From CAZHWR01 sp964536085 (GTDB lineage Bacteria; Bacillota; Clostridia; Oscillospirales; Ruminococcaceae): 31,229 nt of DNA. This document shows, piece after piece, positions 8,731 to 17,145 of the stretch; position 1 is the stretch's first letter, and each line of letters begins with the position of its first letter. A model generated the notes under the pieces. It was not told where the DNA came from and did no database searches. It saw only the letters and a list, made by a program, of their open reading frames with translations. The stretch lies in assembly GCA_964536085.1 (NCBI GenBank), contig CAZHWR010000021.1, positions 1 to 31,229 on the forward strand, written 5' to 3'. Made by a program: the position numbers and the translations under genes.

Positions 8731-9561
8731 ATGCCTGCGACATATGCTCACTACAGCTTCGGCAGGGCTGTGACCGCGCGCCTTAACGGCGAGGAAAAAA
8801 GGATTATACGGCAAAACGAACAGCTTTTCAACATCGGATTACACGGACCGGATATACTGTTTTATTACCGCCCGGTCATTCCGAATAAGGTAAGCCGAAC
8901 GGGTTATTCCATACACGGCAAAGCGGGCGCGGAGTTTTTTAAAAACGCCGCGGACGTCGTCTGTGCGTCCGAAGCACCCGAAGCCTATCTTGCGTATATT
9001 TACGGCTTTATCTGCCATTTTGCGCTCGACCGCGCCTGCCACGGCTATATCGACTGTAAAACCGCTCAGGGGAAAGTCACCCATATCGAAATTGAGGGCG
9101 AGTTTGACCGCGCGCTCCTACTCGAAAACGGCTTTGACCCGGTCAGCAAGCGGATATGCGGCCATATAACGGTCAACGATCGCTCTGCGAAGATAATCTC
9201 GCGTTTTTTTGACGGTATTACCCCGAAGCAGATAAGCAAGGCTCTGCATTCATATAAATTTTACTGCGGACTGTTTTTGGCTCCGGGGAAATTCAAACGC
9301 GGCGCAATCAACGCCGCGCTGAAAATCTGCGGACTTTATAAATCCCTGCACGGGATGATGATGAACAAGCAGGCGGATCCCGAATGTGAGGACAGCAGCG
9401 AAAAGCTGAGGAAGCTTTTTGACGAAGCTGTCGGTCAGGCGGTGCTGCTGATTGAAGAGTTTAAGCGGTCGGCTTTAAACGAGAGACCGTGGAACGATTT
9501 GTATAGCTTCACCTTCGGCTCGGAATATGTAAAGGATGACAAGGATGAAAAACAGCTTTAA
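8731..9561 (+). CDS. Zinc-dependent phospholipase C family protein
   Basis: A 276-residue protein that starts MPATYAHY without a signal peptide, preceded by AAAGGAG. It fits the Zn_dep_PLPC family: H7, HGPDILFYY (H38, D41), H62, GFICHFALDRACH (H96, D100, H104) and THIEIEGEFD (H118, E122, D126) supply the scattered His/Asp/Glu metal ligands of the alpha-toxin fold. Cytosolic clostridial homologues are common and their true substrate is unknown. Haemolytic activity should not be assumed. The end overlaps the following transporter, indicating co-transcription. Confidence 0.85.
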   Translation: MPATYAHYSFGRAVTARLNGEEKRIIRQNEQLFNIGLHGPDILFYYRPVIPNKVSRTGYSIHGKAGAEFFKNAADVVCASEAPEAYLAYIYGFICHFALDRACHGYIDCKTAQGKVTHIEIEGEFDRALLLENGFDPVSKRICGHITVNDRSAKIISRFFDGITPKQISKALHSYKFYCGLFLAPGKFKRGAINAALKICGLYKSLHGMMMNKQADPECEDSSEKLRKLFDEAVGQAVLLIEEFKRSALNERPWNDLYSFTFGSEYVKDDKDEKQL

Positions 9562-10786
9562 AAAACTCGAAGCGCGCTGGATATTATACGACGTCGGCAA
9601 TTCCGCGTTTATACTTTTAGTTTCAACTATAATACCCATTTATTTTGACCGTCTTGCCCAAAACGCGGGCATCTCATCGGTGGACTATCTTGCATATTGG
9701 GGATACGCTTCCGCCGCGGCTACTATTATTGTGGCGTTTTCAGGGCCTTTGCTCGGAACGGTATCCGATAAGCCGGGGTGCAAAAAGCCGCTGTTTGTAT
9801 GTTCGATTGCTCTGGGCGTGCTCGGCTGCCTTGCCTTGGGCTTTGCGGGGCACTGGCTTGCGTTTTTAATAGTTTTTATAGCAGCGAGGATAGGCTACAG
9901 CATAAGCCTTATTTTTTATGATTCAATGCTTTCGGATATAACGGATGAAAGCCGCATGGATATGGTGTCTTCCCGCGGGTATGCGTGGGGATATATAGGA
10001 AGCTGCGTCCCGTTTGCGGTATGCCTCGGGCTCGTGCTGGGAGCGGGCAGCATAGGAATAAGCATGACGGGAGCCATGCTTTTATCATTTTTGATAGTCT
10101 CGGTGTGGTGGACGGCGCTTTCCGTTCCGTTGATAAAATCGTATAAGCAGATACACTCCGTCGGCGGAAAGGCTGCGGCAAACAGCGCGTTTACACAGCT
10201 CGGACATACGATTAAGGAGATAGTAAAGAATAAAAGGGTGTTTTATTTTTTAATCGCGTTCTTTTTTTATATCGACGGCGTTTACACAATCATCGACATG
10301 GCTACCGCCTACGGCTCCGCACTCGGGCTTGACGCTTCGGGACTTTTGCTGGCACTGCTTGTAACTCAGATAGTTGCGTTTCCGAGCTCTATCACAATCG
10401 GCAGGCTCGCGCAAGGATTAAGTTCGCAAAAGCTGATAATCGTGTGCATATCGGCATATGTTGTTATAGCGGTTTTTGCCATGCTTATGAGCGCTCAGCT
10501 TCATTTTTGGATTCTGGCTGTTTTGGTTGGAATGTTTCAGGGAGGCATACAGGCGCTTTCGCGGTCATATTATGCAAAAATCATTCCTCCCGACAAGTCA
10601 GGCGAATATTTCGGTATTATGGATATCTGCGGCAAGGGAGCATCGTTTTTTGGGATGCTCGTCGTCAGCGCGGTATCGCAGTTCACGGGCAGCGTCAATC
10701 TGGGCATCGGTGCGATCGCGCTGTTTTTTATCGCGGGTCTCATATTGTTCTGCGTAGCGGCAAAAAAGCCGGATTCCAAAGAATGA
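9545..10786 (+). CDS. UMF1/Atg22-like major facilitator transporter
   Basis: A 413-residue integral membrane protein with about 12 hydrophobic helices. The N-terminal signature KLEARWILYDVGNSAFILL is typical of the UMF1/Atg22-like MFS family, as is the loop GTVSDKPGCKKP after helix 2. The preferred start is the ATG at 9545, nine bases after AAAGG. An upstream ATG at 9536 touches the ribosome site. It overlaps the phospholipase-like gene by 17 bases. Fungal Atg22 exports amino acids from vacuoles, but bacterial members have no assigned substrate. Confidence 0.87.
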   Translation: MKNSFKKLEARWILYDVGNSAFILLVSTIIPIYFDRLAQNAGISSVDYLAYWGYASAAATIIVAFSGPLLGTVSDKPGCKKPLFVCSIALGVLGCLALGFAGHWLAFLIVFIAARIGYSISLIFYDSMLSDITDESRMDMVSSRGYAWGYIGSCVPFAVCLGLVLGAGSIGISMTGAMLLSFLIVSVWWTALSVPLIKSYKQIHSVGGKAAANSAFTQLGHTIKEIVKNKRVFYFLIAFFFYIDGVYTIIDMATAYGSALGLDASGLLLALLVTQIVAFPSSITIGRLAQGLSSQKLIIVCISAYVVIAVFAMLMSAQLHFWILAVLVGMFQGGIQALSRSYYAKIIPPDKSGEYFGIMDICGKGASFFGMLVVSAVSQFTGSVNLGIGAIALFFIAGLILFCVAAKKPDSKE

Positions 10787-10834
10787 TTTGCAGACAGGGA
10801 AATTATGGGGTATAATTAAAAAGAATAAAAGATT

Positions 10835-10868
10835 TAAAACAGTTAAAGATGCATTTCTGACTGTTTTA
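10835..10868 (+). terminator. Possible weak terminator after the transporter gene
   Basis: A 9-bp inverted repeat, TAAAACAGT and ACTGTTTTA, with a 16-base loop. The following sequence is AT-rich but lacks a real T-run, so termination would be weak. Confidence 0.35.
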
Positions 10869-10899
10869 ATATTTATGCTTCAGGCAGGGGTGATTTATT

Positions 10900-11175
10900 A
10901 TGCAGATTGTTCTTTGGATAGTTGCCGCCGCGTTTATATTGATTTCAGTACCTATGTTTATGGGCAGACAGAGCTTTTTCGGCAAATCGGAGGAAAGCGG
11001 ATACGACATTAAAAAAGCGTCGTTTATCTCGGGCGTATTCTGCGTGTTTGTAGCGGTTATCTCGGGAGTTGCGGCGTATTTTGATAATACGGATGTAACC
11101 AGAGCCCTGATGATAGCTTTGTGTTTGCTGATTATAGGGCTTATTGTTTTTGCCGAAAAAAAGTGCAAAAAGTAA
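10900..11175 (+). CDS. Small three-helix membrane protein, DUF3784-like
   Basis: A 91-residue protein with three hydrophobic helices (about 3-22, 43-63, 70-86), a cytosolic-looking GRQSFFGKSEESGYD loop and a lysine-rich end. Layout and the FFGK loop resemble DUF3784 proteins of Firmicutes, but this assignment is from memory of the family. AGGGGTG precedes the ATG. The function is unknown. Confidence 0.65.
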   Translation: MQIVLWIVAAAFILISVPMFMGRQSFFGKSEESGYDIKKASFISGVFCVFVAVISGVAAYFDNTDVTRALMIALCLLIIGLIVFAEKKCKK

Positions 11176-11253
11176 CGCTTTCATGCATATCGGTCATTTG
11201 TGGTTTGTATAATATCAACAAAAGCAATTTGTTAAATTAGTGTGTAATAAATA

Positions 11254-11282
11254 TTGACGAATTATAAATAATATGGTATAAA
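11254..11282 (+). promoter_or_regulatory. Promoter for the DUF4190 gene
   Basis: TTGACG (11254-11259) and TATAAA (11277-11282) are 17 bp apart, about 45 bp upstream of the ATG. Confidence 0.65.
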
Positions 11283-11326
11283 TAATTAGCGAATATTTTA
11301 ACTACATATTTTAGGAGGATTTTAGT

Positions 11327-11614
11327 ATGAACACAGGCAAGAAATTTTCAATTGCCGCTTTGGTGTGCGGAATTTTGGGAATTGTAGGCTCGTTTATTCC
11401 GGTAGTTGGCTACTTCACGCTTGTTCTCGCAATTCTTGGTATTGTTTTCGGCGTTAAGGGAAGAAAAGGCGCTGATGAAGACGGAAAAGGTCTTGCTACC
11501 GCAGGTTTCGTGCTTGGAATTATCGGAACTGCATTCGCGGCTGTCGGCGTTATCTGCACTACATGTACTCTTTGCGCAGCAGGAACAATACTCGGCTCCG
11601 CTACTTTGGGATAA
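11327..11614 (+). CDS. DUF4190 small membrane protein
   Basis: A 95-residue two- to three-helix protein. The pattern of a glycine-rich helix (ALVCGILGIVGSFIPV), a middle helix ending FGVKGRK, the charged GADEDGKGLA loop and a final GFVLGIIGT helix is that of DUF4190. AGGAGG lies upstream of the ATG. It is a monocistronic unit with its own promoter and terminator. The role of the family is unknown. Confidence 0.8.
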   Translation: MNTGKKFSIAALVCGILGIVGSFIPVVGYFTLVLAILGIVFGVKGRKGADEDGKGLATAGFVLGIIGTAFAAVGVICTTCTLCAAGTILGSATLG

Positions 11615-11645
11615 TCCGACAGAAGTATTATTTAGTATTTTAATC

Positions 11646-11678
11646 GACCGTGGCCGGGTTTGCCGCGGTCAATTTTTT
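11646..11678 (+). terminator. Terminator of the DUF4190 gene
   Basis: GACCGTGGC (11646-11654) pairs with GCCGCGGTC (11662-11670) with one wobble, and a T6 run follows. A second hairpin, AAAGCGG/CCGCTTT at 11695-11716, lies just upstream of the Lgt-like gene and has no T-run. Confidence 0.8.
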
Positions 11679-11736
11679 AGTGCGGACATTGATAAAAGCG
11701 GAATTTTAACCGCTTTGGAATAGTGCTTGGTGATTT

Positions 11737-12543
11737 ATGCTTCCATATATTACTTTATTCGGGAAAATTATATACATGTATCCCGTCATGGCGGTTATAG
11801 GCGCGCTGGCGGCGGGAATTTTTTGCTGTATTCAAGCAAAGAAAAAATTCGGCGAAAACGACAGTATGATAATGCTGCTTTTAATAGGAGCGGTGGGAGT
11901 TATATTAGGCGGGCATTTGCTGTACGCATTGACTAATATCCGATATATCGCCACTGTAGCTGCGAATCCGGAAATAATCAGTTCGTTCGGAGCGTTTGTC
12001 AATATTGCCGGAGCGGTGTTCGGCGGCTCGGTATTTTACGGCGGTCTTTTAGGCGGGCTTGCCGCGGGAAGCATTTATATAAGAGTGAAAAAGCTTGACT
12101 TTTCAGAATATTCCGACATAGCCGCCTGCGGTATACCGCTTTTCCATTTTTTCGGCAGAATAGGCTGTTTTTTGGGCGGCTGCTGCTACGGAAAGGAAAG
12201 CGAGATAGGGTTTCACTATGAGTCGGCGATCATAGAACAGTTAAACTCAACAACGCGGTTTCCGATACAGCTTGTAGAAGCGTTTGTGAATCTTTTGATT
12301 TTTGCTGCGCTGGCATTTTTATTAAACCGCGGGTTTCAAAACGGAAAGCTGCTTCGAATTTATTTTGCGGTGTATGCCGCCGCGCGGTTTATCATCGAAT
12401 TTTGGCGCGGAGACGCTTACAGGGGATTTTTGTTCGGATTTTCAACATCGCAGATTATCAGCGCGGCGATATTGGTCGTCTTGTGCGTGACGGCTGCTTT
12501 GAGAAAGCTCAAGGCTGTTCGGTCGTCAACAGCCGGATGTTAA
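11737..12543 (+). CDS. Lgt-family (prolipoprotein diacylglyceryl transferase-like) membrane protein
   Basis: A 268-residue multi-pass membrane protein with the Lgt framework: ILGGHLLYAL, a GGSVFYGGLLGG segment near 96-107, FFGRIGCFLGGCCYG near 138-152, FPIQLVEA and a final region with RFIIEFWRGD. In standard Lgt the central motif is GRxGNFxNxE-like. Here the Asn and Glu positions carry Cys144 and the C149-C150 pair. This variant clade is widespread in Firmicutes and is usually labelled Lgt, but acyl transfer from phosphatidylglycerol to prolipoproteins is not proven for it. The ribosome site is weak (GGTG). I therefore leave the symbol empty. Confidence 0.78.
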   Translation: MLPYITLFGKIIYMYPVMAVIGALAAGIFCCIQAKKKFGENDSMIMLLLIGAVGVILGGHLLYALTNIRYIATVAANPEIISSFGAFVNIAGAVFGGSVFYGGLLGGLAAGSIYIRVKKLDFSEYSDIAACGIPLFHFFGRIGCFLGGCCYGKESEIGFHYESAIIEQLNSTTRFPIQLVEAFVNLLIFAALAFLLNRGFQNGKLLRIYFAVYAAARFIIEFWRGDAYRGFLFGFSTSQIISAAILVVLCVTAALRKLKAVRSSTAGC

Positions 12544-12557
12544 ATTCCTTTTTGATA

Positions 12558-12585
12558 TTGCATACTTTGAAAAAATGGGTATAAT
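12558..12585 (+). promoter_or_regulatory. Promoter for trxA
   Basis: TTGCAT (12558-12563) and TATAAT (12580-12585) are 16 bp apart. The transcript would start near 12592, leaving an approximately 135-base leader. Confidence 0.6.
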
Positions 12586-12588
12586 AAC

Positions 12589-12715
12589 AATTGAAAGCGA
12601 ACTTTCAACTATTATGGCGGGTTTTGCCTTCGGCGCCGAAGAGTACAGGCGCCGGGAGGTATACTGAACTCGTCGTCTAACTGTTATTGCCCGTTTTTTC
12701 GGGCGGATTTGGAAA
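12589..12715 (+). other. Structured 5' leader of trxA
   Basis: The leader holds a 7-bp hairpin TTGAAAG-CGAA-CTTTCAA, the palindrome TTCGGCGCCGAA, a second GGCGCC ten bases on that can pair with the first, and a CCCG/CGGG hairpin with a T6 loop near the end. The competing GGCGCC pairings could allow alternative folds. I recognise no known riboswitch class. Confidence 0.4.
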
Positions 12716-12728
12716 GGAAGGAACTATA

Positions 12729-13040
12729 ATGTCCGTTTTAGAAATAACAAACGATAATTTCGATAAAGAGGTTTTACAGTCGGATAAGCCCGTGCTGCTC
12801 GACTTTTGGGCGTCCTGGTGCGGACCGTGCAAAATGCTGTCGCCGGTTGTTGATGAGATTGCCGGGGAGACAAGCTCGGTTAAAGTCGGTAAAGTAAATG
12901 TCGACGAACAACCCGAGCTCGCTCAGAAATACGGGATTATGAGCATACCGACGCTCGTTTTGATAAAAGACAAGAAAATTGCGGACACGTCTGTCGGCGT
13001 TGTTCCGAAACAGCAGATATTAGGTATGATAGAAAAGTAA
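12729..13040 (+). CDS. trxA: Thioredoxin
   Basis: A 103-residue cytosolic thiol-disulfide oxidoreductase of standard size. The redox site WCGPC is at residues 30-34 in FWASWCGPCKML, and the cis-proline loop SIPTLVLI follows near 72-79. The ATG at 12729 has GGAAGGAA upstream. Longer in-frame starts lack a ribosome site. It supplies reducing equivalents to enzymes such as ribonucleotide reductase and peroxidases. It is followed by a strong terminator, so it is probably monocistronic. Confidence 0.95.
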   Translation: MSVLEITNDNFDKEVLQSDKPVLLDFWASWCGPCKMLSPVVDEIAGETSSVKVGKVNVDEQPELAQKYGIMSIPTLVLIKDKKIADTSVGVVPKQQILGMIEK

Positions 13041-13148
13041 AGGGGACACTTTAATTTACTATAAGATAAATTTAGAATAAAATATACTATTTGTATTTAC
13101 AAAATTTACAAAGACTATAGGTATTGTAAAAAATCAATAAGCATGATA

Positions 13149-13187
13149 AAATCGCATTGCACAGTAAAAACTGCAATGCGATTTTTT
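13149..13187 (+). terminator. Terminator of trxA
   Basis: A perfect 13-bp stem, AAATCGCATTGCA and its complement at 13172-13184, encloses a 10-base loop and runs into T6. Confidence 0.88.
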
Positions 13188-13211
13188 GCAGTTTTATAAC
13201 AGAAGGTTTAC

Positions 13212-13238
13212 GTTTTGATTCTCTTTCAGAATTAAAAC
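13212..13238 (+). other. Hairpin upstream of the glycyl-radical activase gene
   Basis: GTTTTGATTCT pairs with AGAATTAAAAC across a CTTTC loop (11 bp with one G-U pair). No T-run follows. An extended -10-like TGCTATTTT follows at 13251-13259 without an obvious -35. It may be an operator or part of the leader. Confidence 0.35.
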
Positions 13239-13318
13239 TGCCTGATTGTGTGCTATTTTAAAAAAAACGGCGTGGTCAAGGTCGTGCCGCAATGAAAAGG
13301 TAAAAGGGATTGCAAAAA

Positions 13319-14260
13319 ATGAATGTAAAAGGTGTAGTGTTTAATATTCAGCGGTACACCGTTCACGACGGTCCCGGTATCAGGACCGAGCTGTTTTTAA
13401 AGGGCTGTCCGCTAAAATGCAGATGGTGCTCAAATCCCGAGGGGTTAAATAAGCGCCCCGAACCGGGAGTTTATACTTCCAAATGTATCGGAAAAGAAAA
13501 ATGCGGACGGTGCGCCGGGGCGTGCCCTGTCAGCGAATGTTTGAGGTTTACCGGAGGAAGGCTTTCGTCAATTGACAGAGAGCTTTGCACGGGATGTATG
13601 AAATGCGCGTCGATCTGTCCCGCGGATGCGGTAAAGGCATGGGGCGGAGAAATGACTGTCGGCGAGGTGATGGACGTAATACGCCGCGACACGGAGTATT
13701 ACCGTAAATCAGGCGGAGGGGTGACGATTTCCGGCGGAGACCCTTTGGTGCAAAGCGATTTTGTCGCTGAAATATTCAAACGGTGTAAAGAAGAAAATAT
13801 CCACACCTGCCTTGAATCCACCTTTTATGCGCAGTGGAGCGCAATCGAAAAGGTACTGCCGTACGCGGATATGCTGATTACCGACATAAAGCATATGGAC
13901 TCAGGCGAACACAAACGCAATACAGGAGTGCCGAACGAGCTGATTTTAAAAAATCTTGCGCGGCTTTCCAAAACTGGCAAGCCGATTGTGGTACGGGTTC
14001 CGGTAATACCCGGAGTCAACGACGATATGGGCAACATTTCCGCAACGGCGGATTTTATACTCAATAAGCTGGGCAACCGCATACAGAAGCTCCAGTTGCT
14101 CGGATTTATGCGCTTGGGCGAGGAAAAATATGCGTCGCTCGGCGAGGATTATCCGATGAAAAACACGGATTTTGACCGCGATGAATTTAACGAGCATTTG
14201 AAAAAGCTGGCGGAGTATTTTAAATCCGAAGGAATCGACTGTATAACAAATAACAGGTGA
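13319..14260 (+). CDS. Glycyl radical enzyme activase (radical SAM, PflA family)
   Basis: A 313-residue radical SAM enzyme that uses S-adenosylmethionine to install the glycyl radical on the enzyme encoded next. C30, C34 and C37 in CPLKCRWC give the CX3CX2C cluster site. An inserted ferredoxin-like domain has two cysteine sets (C56, C62, C65, C69 with C74, and C90, C93, C96, C100), as in activases of dehydratase- and decarboxylase-type glycyl radical enzymes rather than PflA itself. HDGPGIRTELFLKGC and VTISGGDPL are family signatures. I chose the ATG at 13319, ten bases after AAAGGG, over an in-frame TTG at 13310. The partner gene starts 87 bp downstream. Confidence 0.93.
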   Translation: MNVKGVVFNIQRYTVHDGPGIRTELFLKGCPLKCRWCSNPEGLNKRPEPGVYTSKCIGKEKCGRCAGACPVSECLRFTGGRLSSIDRELCTGCMKCASICPADAVKAWGGEMTVGEVMDVIRRDTEYYRKSGGGVTISGGDPLVQSDFVAEIFKRCKEENIHTCLESTFYAQWSAIEKVLPYADMLITDIKHMDSGEHKRNTGVPNELILKNLARLSKTGKPIVVRVPVIPGVNDDMGNISATADFILNKLGNRIQKLQLLGFMRLGEEKYASLGEDYPMKNTDFDRDEFNEHLKKLAEYFKSEGIDCITNNR

Positions 14261-14347
14261 AAGCCGAGTACGATATGGAGAAAGCCAATGCTTTTTCCGT
14301 CTAAAAGCAGCTAAAATACGGTTTTTGATTAAGAAGGGATTATATTT

Positions 14348-16861
14348 ATGATAAAAGATAAAAAACCGTGCGGCACCGAGCCGTTCGATAAAAACTACGG
14401 AGTGGGCTATACGGTCGGGCACGACGATTTTTCACCCTATGGCCGCGTAAACCGTTTGAGAAAAACGTTTCTGAACAGAGAGTTTAATATAGATATTCAG
14501 CGTGCGCGTTTGATAACGCAGACGTACAGGGAAAATCCCGATATGCCCGTTAAGCTGAAAACGGCGTATGCAGTGGAAAATATTCTTAAAAATGTCGATA
14601 TCGATATTTACGATGAAGAACTGCTTGTCGGTGAAATTGCGGCTCCGGCTAAGGCGGCTCCTATTTATCCCGAGTTTTCGGCGGGCTGGATTATCGACGA
14701 GCTTGAAAATTTCCCGTTCGATAAGCGCGAACACGACAAGTTTTATATAACCGACTCCGACCGCGCGGAGCTTTTGGAAATCCTGAAGTTCTGGAAAGGG
14801 AAAACCGTGGCGGATTTAGTGGATTCACAGCTTACCGACGACCAGAAAAAAGGCTGTGAAATGGGCAAAAAGGTATATATGACCAATCTGTACCACTATG
14901 CGGGAGTCGGACATTTCGTTTTGGACTATGCAAAGCTTTTGCGCATTGGTTTTTCGGGGCTTATCAGCGAGGCTGAAAGCAAAATGAATGAGCTCAGCGC
15001 GTCCGACGCGGAGTTTGACGAGAAAAAGACGTTTTACCAAGCGATGATAATCGAGCTTAAAGCGGCGTGTAAGTATATTTTGCGCTATGCTGATTTAGCG
15101 GCGGACCGCGCGGAAAACGAACAGGATGAAAACAGAAAGCGCGAGCTTTTGCAGATATCCGAAAACTGCCGTCAGATTGCAGGTGGTCCCGCTGAAACGA
15201 TGTGGCAGGCGCTTCAGCTTTGGCACTTTGCAACTACTATCACACTTATTGAATCAAACGGTCATTCGGTTTCATACGGGCGGATGGATCAGTGGCTGTA
15301 CCCTTACTATGAAAAAGATATAGGCGAGGGAGTTATCACCAAGGATTTTGCCCAGGAGCTTTTGGAGTGCGCCTATGTGAAAACAGGAAACCCCTCGAAG
15401 CTCAAAGACATACAGTCGGTCAAGGTCAGGAACGGCCGCGGCTGGGGAGGCGAAAGTCTCACGATAGGCGGGGTCGATGAAGACGGGAACGACGCGACCA
15501 ACGATTTGACCTTTATGATGCTCGAAGCTTCGGTACACACGCGCATGATGAATCCGTGGGTGTGCGTGAGGATGCACGAAAACACGCCGTATGAGCTCAA
15601 GGTAAAGGCGGTTGAATGTATCCGAGCGGGCTACGGTCACCCCAAGCTTTTTAACGATGCTTCGGCGATTGAGGTTATGCTCAAAAAGGGCATGACGTTA
15701 AAAGAGGCCAGAAATTACGAGGTCGTCGGCTGCGTTGAGCCTGATCTTCCCGGCAAGGAATACGGCTGGCACGACGCGGCGTATATGAATATTGCAAAAG
15801 TCATGGAGCTTGCCTTAAACGGCGGTAAATGTATCGACTGCGCCGAAAGCTGTCCGCGTTACGCAGAATGTGCGGGAATCGGAGGGCGTTTGGGCCCCGA
15901 CACGGGTAGCCTTGCAAATTTTAAAAATATAGAAGAGGTTTTAAAAAGCTTCGACAAACAGGTCAAATTCTGGACGGAGCAGATGTGCAGCGGAATAAAT
16001 ATAATCGACCGCGCGCACAGGGAAAGAAAACCCTTGCCGTTTGCGTCCGCTTTTTTTAACGGTTGTATTGAAAAAGGAAAGGATTTGGGCGAGGGCGGAG
16101 CAAAATACAATTTCACGGGTCCTCAGGCAAGCGGAATCGCCACCTGCGCGGATACGCTTTCTACAATAAAACAGCTTGTGTTTGATGAAAAGCTGTACAC
16201 CGGCGAACAGCTTTTGCAGGCAGTCAGAGACAACTGGGAGGGGCACGACGTTTTGTACGCCCTTGTCAACAGCAGCAGAGTTCATCACTACGGCAACGAT
16301 GATGATTACGCCGACGAGCTTTTCCGCCGCGTGTTCGACTGCTACTGCGAAAACATCGGGGGCAGAAAAAATCCTCGCGGCGGAAAATTCTGCCCGGGAG
16401 TATACACGGTCAACGCGAACGTCGGACTCGGGATGGACGTCGGCGCGTCGCTCGACGGAAGAAAGAGCGCCGAGCCGCTGTCGGACAATATGGGTCCTGT
16501 TCACACGGATGCCGCTTCGCACGATATTTGCGGTCCCACTGCAATTGCAAATTCCGTGGCAAAGGTCGAGCATTCGTCAGCCACTAACGGAACGCTTCTA
16601 AACTGGAAGTTCCCGCCCGAGTGCGTTGCTGGGGATGCAGGAAGAGATAATCTCGTCGGGTTTATCGACGTGTGCTTTGCCAAAAAAATCATGCACAGCC
16701 AGTTTAATATCATGAGCACCGAGATGATGAAGGCGGCGATGAAAACACCTGAAAATTATAAAGATATGCTCGTCCGCGTCGCAGGGTACAGCGCGTATTT
16801 TGTCGAACTTTCAAAGCCGCTCCAACTCGATTTGATAAAACGAACGGAACTGTCGTTTTGA
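14348..16861 (+). CDS. Glycyl radical enzyme, dehydratase/lyase type, substrate unresolved
   Basis: An 837-residue oxygen-sensitive enzyme of full length. The glycyl radical site is G813 in RVAGYSAYF. The thiyl Cys462 and Glu464 lie in GCVEP and Asp476 in GWHDA. With H189 (GVGHF) and S307 (GHSVS) these match in order and spacing the catalytic set of B12-independent glycerol/propanediol dehydratase. The matching residues also occur in other eliminases, so the substrate stays open (diol, hydroxyproline, choline and sulfonate lyases are possible). C495, C498, C502 and C508 form a CX2CX3CX5C cluster shortly after the active site. There is no HpdC-like small subunit and there are no microcompartment shell genes, which argues against 4-hydroxyphenylacetate decarboxylase and encapsulated lyases. 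Confidence 0.92.
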   Translation: MIKDKKPCGTEPFDKNYGVGYTVGHDDFSPYGRVNRLRKTFLNREFNIDIQRARLITQTYRENPDMPVKLKTAYAVENILKNVDIDIYDEELLVGEIAAPAKAAPIYPEFSAGWIIDELENFPFDKREHDKFYITDSDRAELLEILKFWKGKTVADLVDSQLTDDQKKGCEMGKKVYMTNLYHYAGVGHFVLDYAKLLRIGFSGLISEAESKMNELSASDAEFDEKKTFYQAMIIELKAACKYILRYADLAADRAENEQDENRKRELLQISENCRQIAGGPAETMWQALQLWHFATTITLIESNGHSVSYGRMDQWLYPYYEKDIGEGVITKDFAQELLECAYVKTGNPSKLKDIQSVKVRNGRGWGGESLTIGGVDEDGNDATNDLTFMMLEASVHTRMMNPWVCVRMHENTPYELKVKAVECIRAGYGHPKLFNDASAIEVMLKKGMTLKEARNYEVVGCVEPDLPGKEYGWHDAAYMNIAKVMELALNGGKCIDCAESCPRYAECAGIGGRLGPDTGSLANFKNIEEVLKSFDKQVKFWTEQMCSGINIIDRAHRERKPLPFASAFFNGCIEKGKDLGEGGAKYNFTGPQASGIATCADTLSTIKQLVFDEKLYTGEQLLQAVRDNWEGHDVLYALVNSSRVHHYGNDDDYADELFRRVFDCYCENIGGRKNPRGGKFCPGVYTVNANVGLGMDVGASLDGRKSAEPLSDNMGPVHTDAASHDICGPTAIANSVAKVEHSSATNGTLLNWKFPPECVAGDAGRDNLVGFIDVCFAKKIMHSQFNIMSTEMMKAAMKTPENYKDMLVRVAGYSAYFVELSKPLQLDLIKRTELSF

Positions 16862-16880
16862 TGTATAATATACGGCTTTT

Positions 16881-16942
16881 AAAGGCTCCCTTTGGCTACT
16901 CTTCTTTAAGAGGATCCGCCTTTATAGGGAGCCCTTTTGTTT
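16881..16942 (+). terminator. Long-stem terminator or small repeat after the glycyl radical enzyme
   Basis: GGCTCCCT (16884-16891) pairs with AGGGAGCC (16926-16933). The 34-base insert contains its own CTCTT/AAGAG hairpin. TTTTGTTT follows. The form resembles small GGCTCCC...GGGAGCC repeats scattered in some Ruminococcaceae genomes (from memory). The DNA from 16943 to 17081 shows nothing else I can support. Confidence 0.6.
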
Positions 16943-17081
16943 ACACGGATTTAAACCAATTCCCGGGCACTGTTTTTTATACTCTCAGGGGAAGGTGATG
17001 ATTAGGCGTTTAAAATACCGACGGCTTTATTTTCTTATATTACGCTCTGATTTGTGCAGTCAGGTTTAGCAGTGAAGCTTC

Positions 17082-17110
17082 TTGAGAAATTTTCTGCGTT
17101 GTGCTATACT
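17082..17110 (+). promoter_or_regulatory. Promoter for metF-type gene
   Basis: TTGAGA (17082-17087) and TATACT (17105-17110) are separated by 17 bp, about 35 bp before the ATG. Confidence 0.6.
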
Positions 17111-17145
17111 ATATAAAATCGACATTTTTATAAGGATTATTTAAT

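Noticed and set aside
8731..9561. Secreted alpha-toxin
   Set aside because: There is no signal peptide or C-terminal membrane-binding domain. Only the zinc-phospholipase fold motifs are present.
12688..12728. Possible short cysteine-containing leader peptide before trxA
   Set aside because: The frame has no ATG, GTG or TTG start with a ribosome site, and its stop merely overlaps the trxA start.
14348..16861. Pyruvate formate-lyase or 4-hydroxyphenylacetate decarboxylase
   Set aside because: The active site is GCVEP, not the paired cysteines of PFL, and there is no HpdC-type small subunit gene.
16881..16942. T-box or other amino-acid riboswitch
   Set aside because: No T-box core motif is seen and the hairpin lies directly after a stop codon with a T-run, so a terminator or small repeat is the simpler reading.
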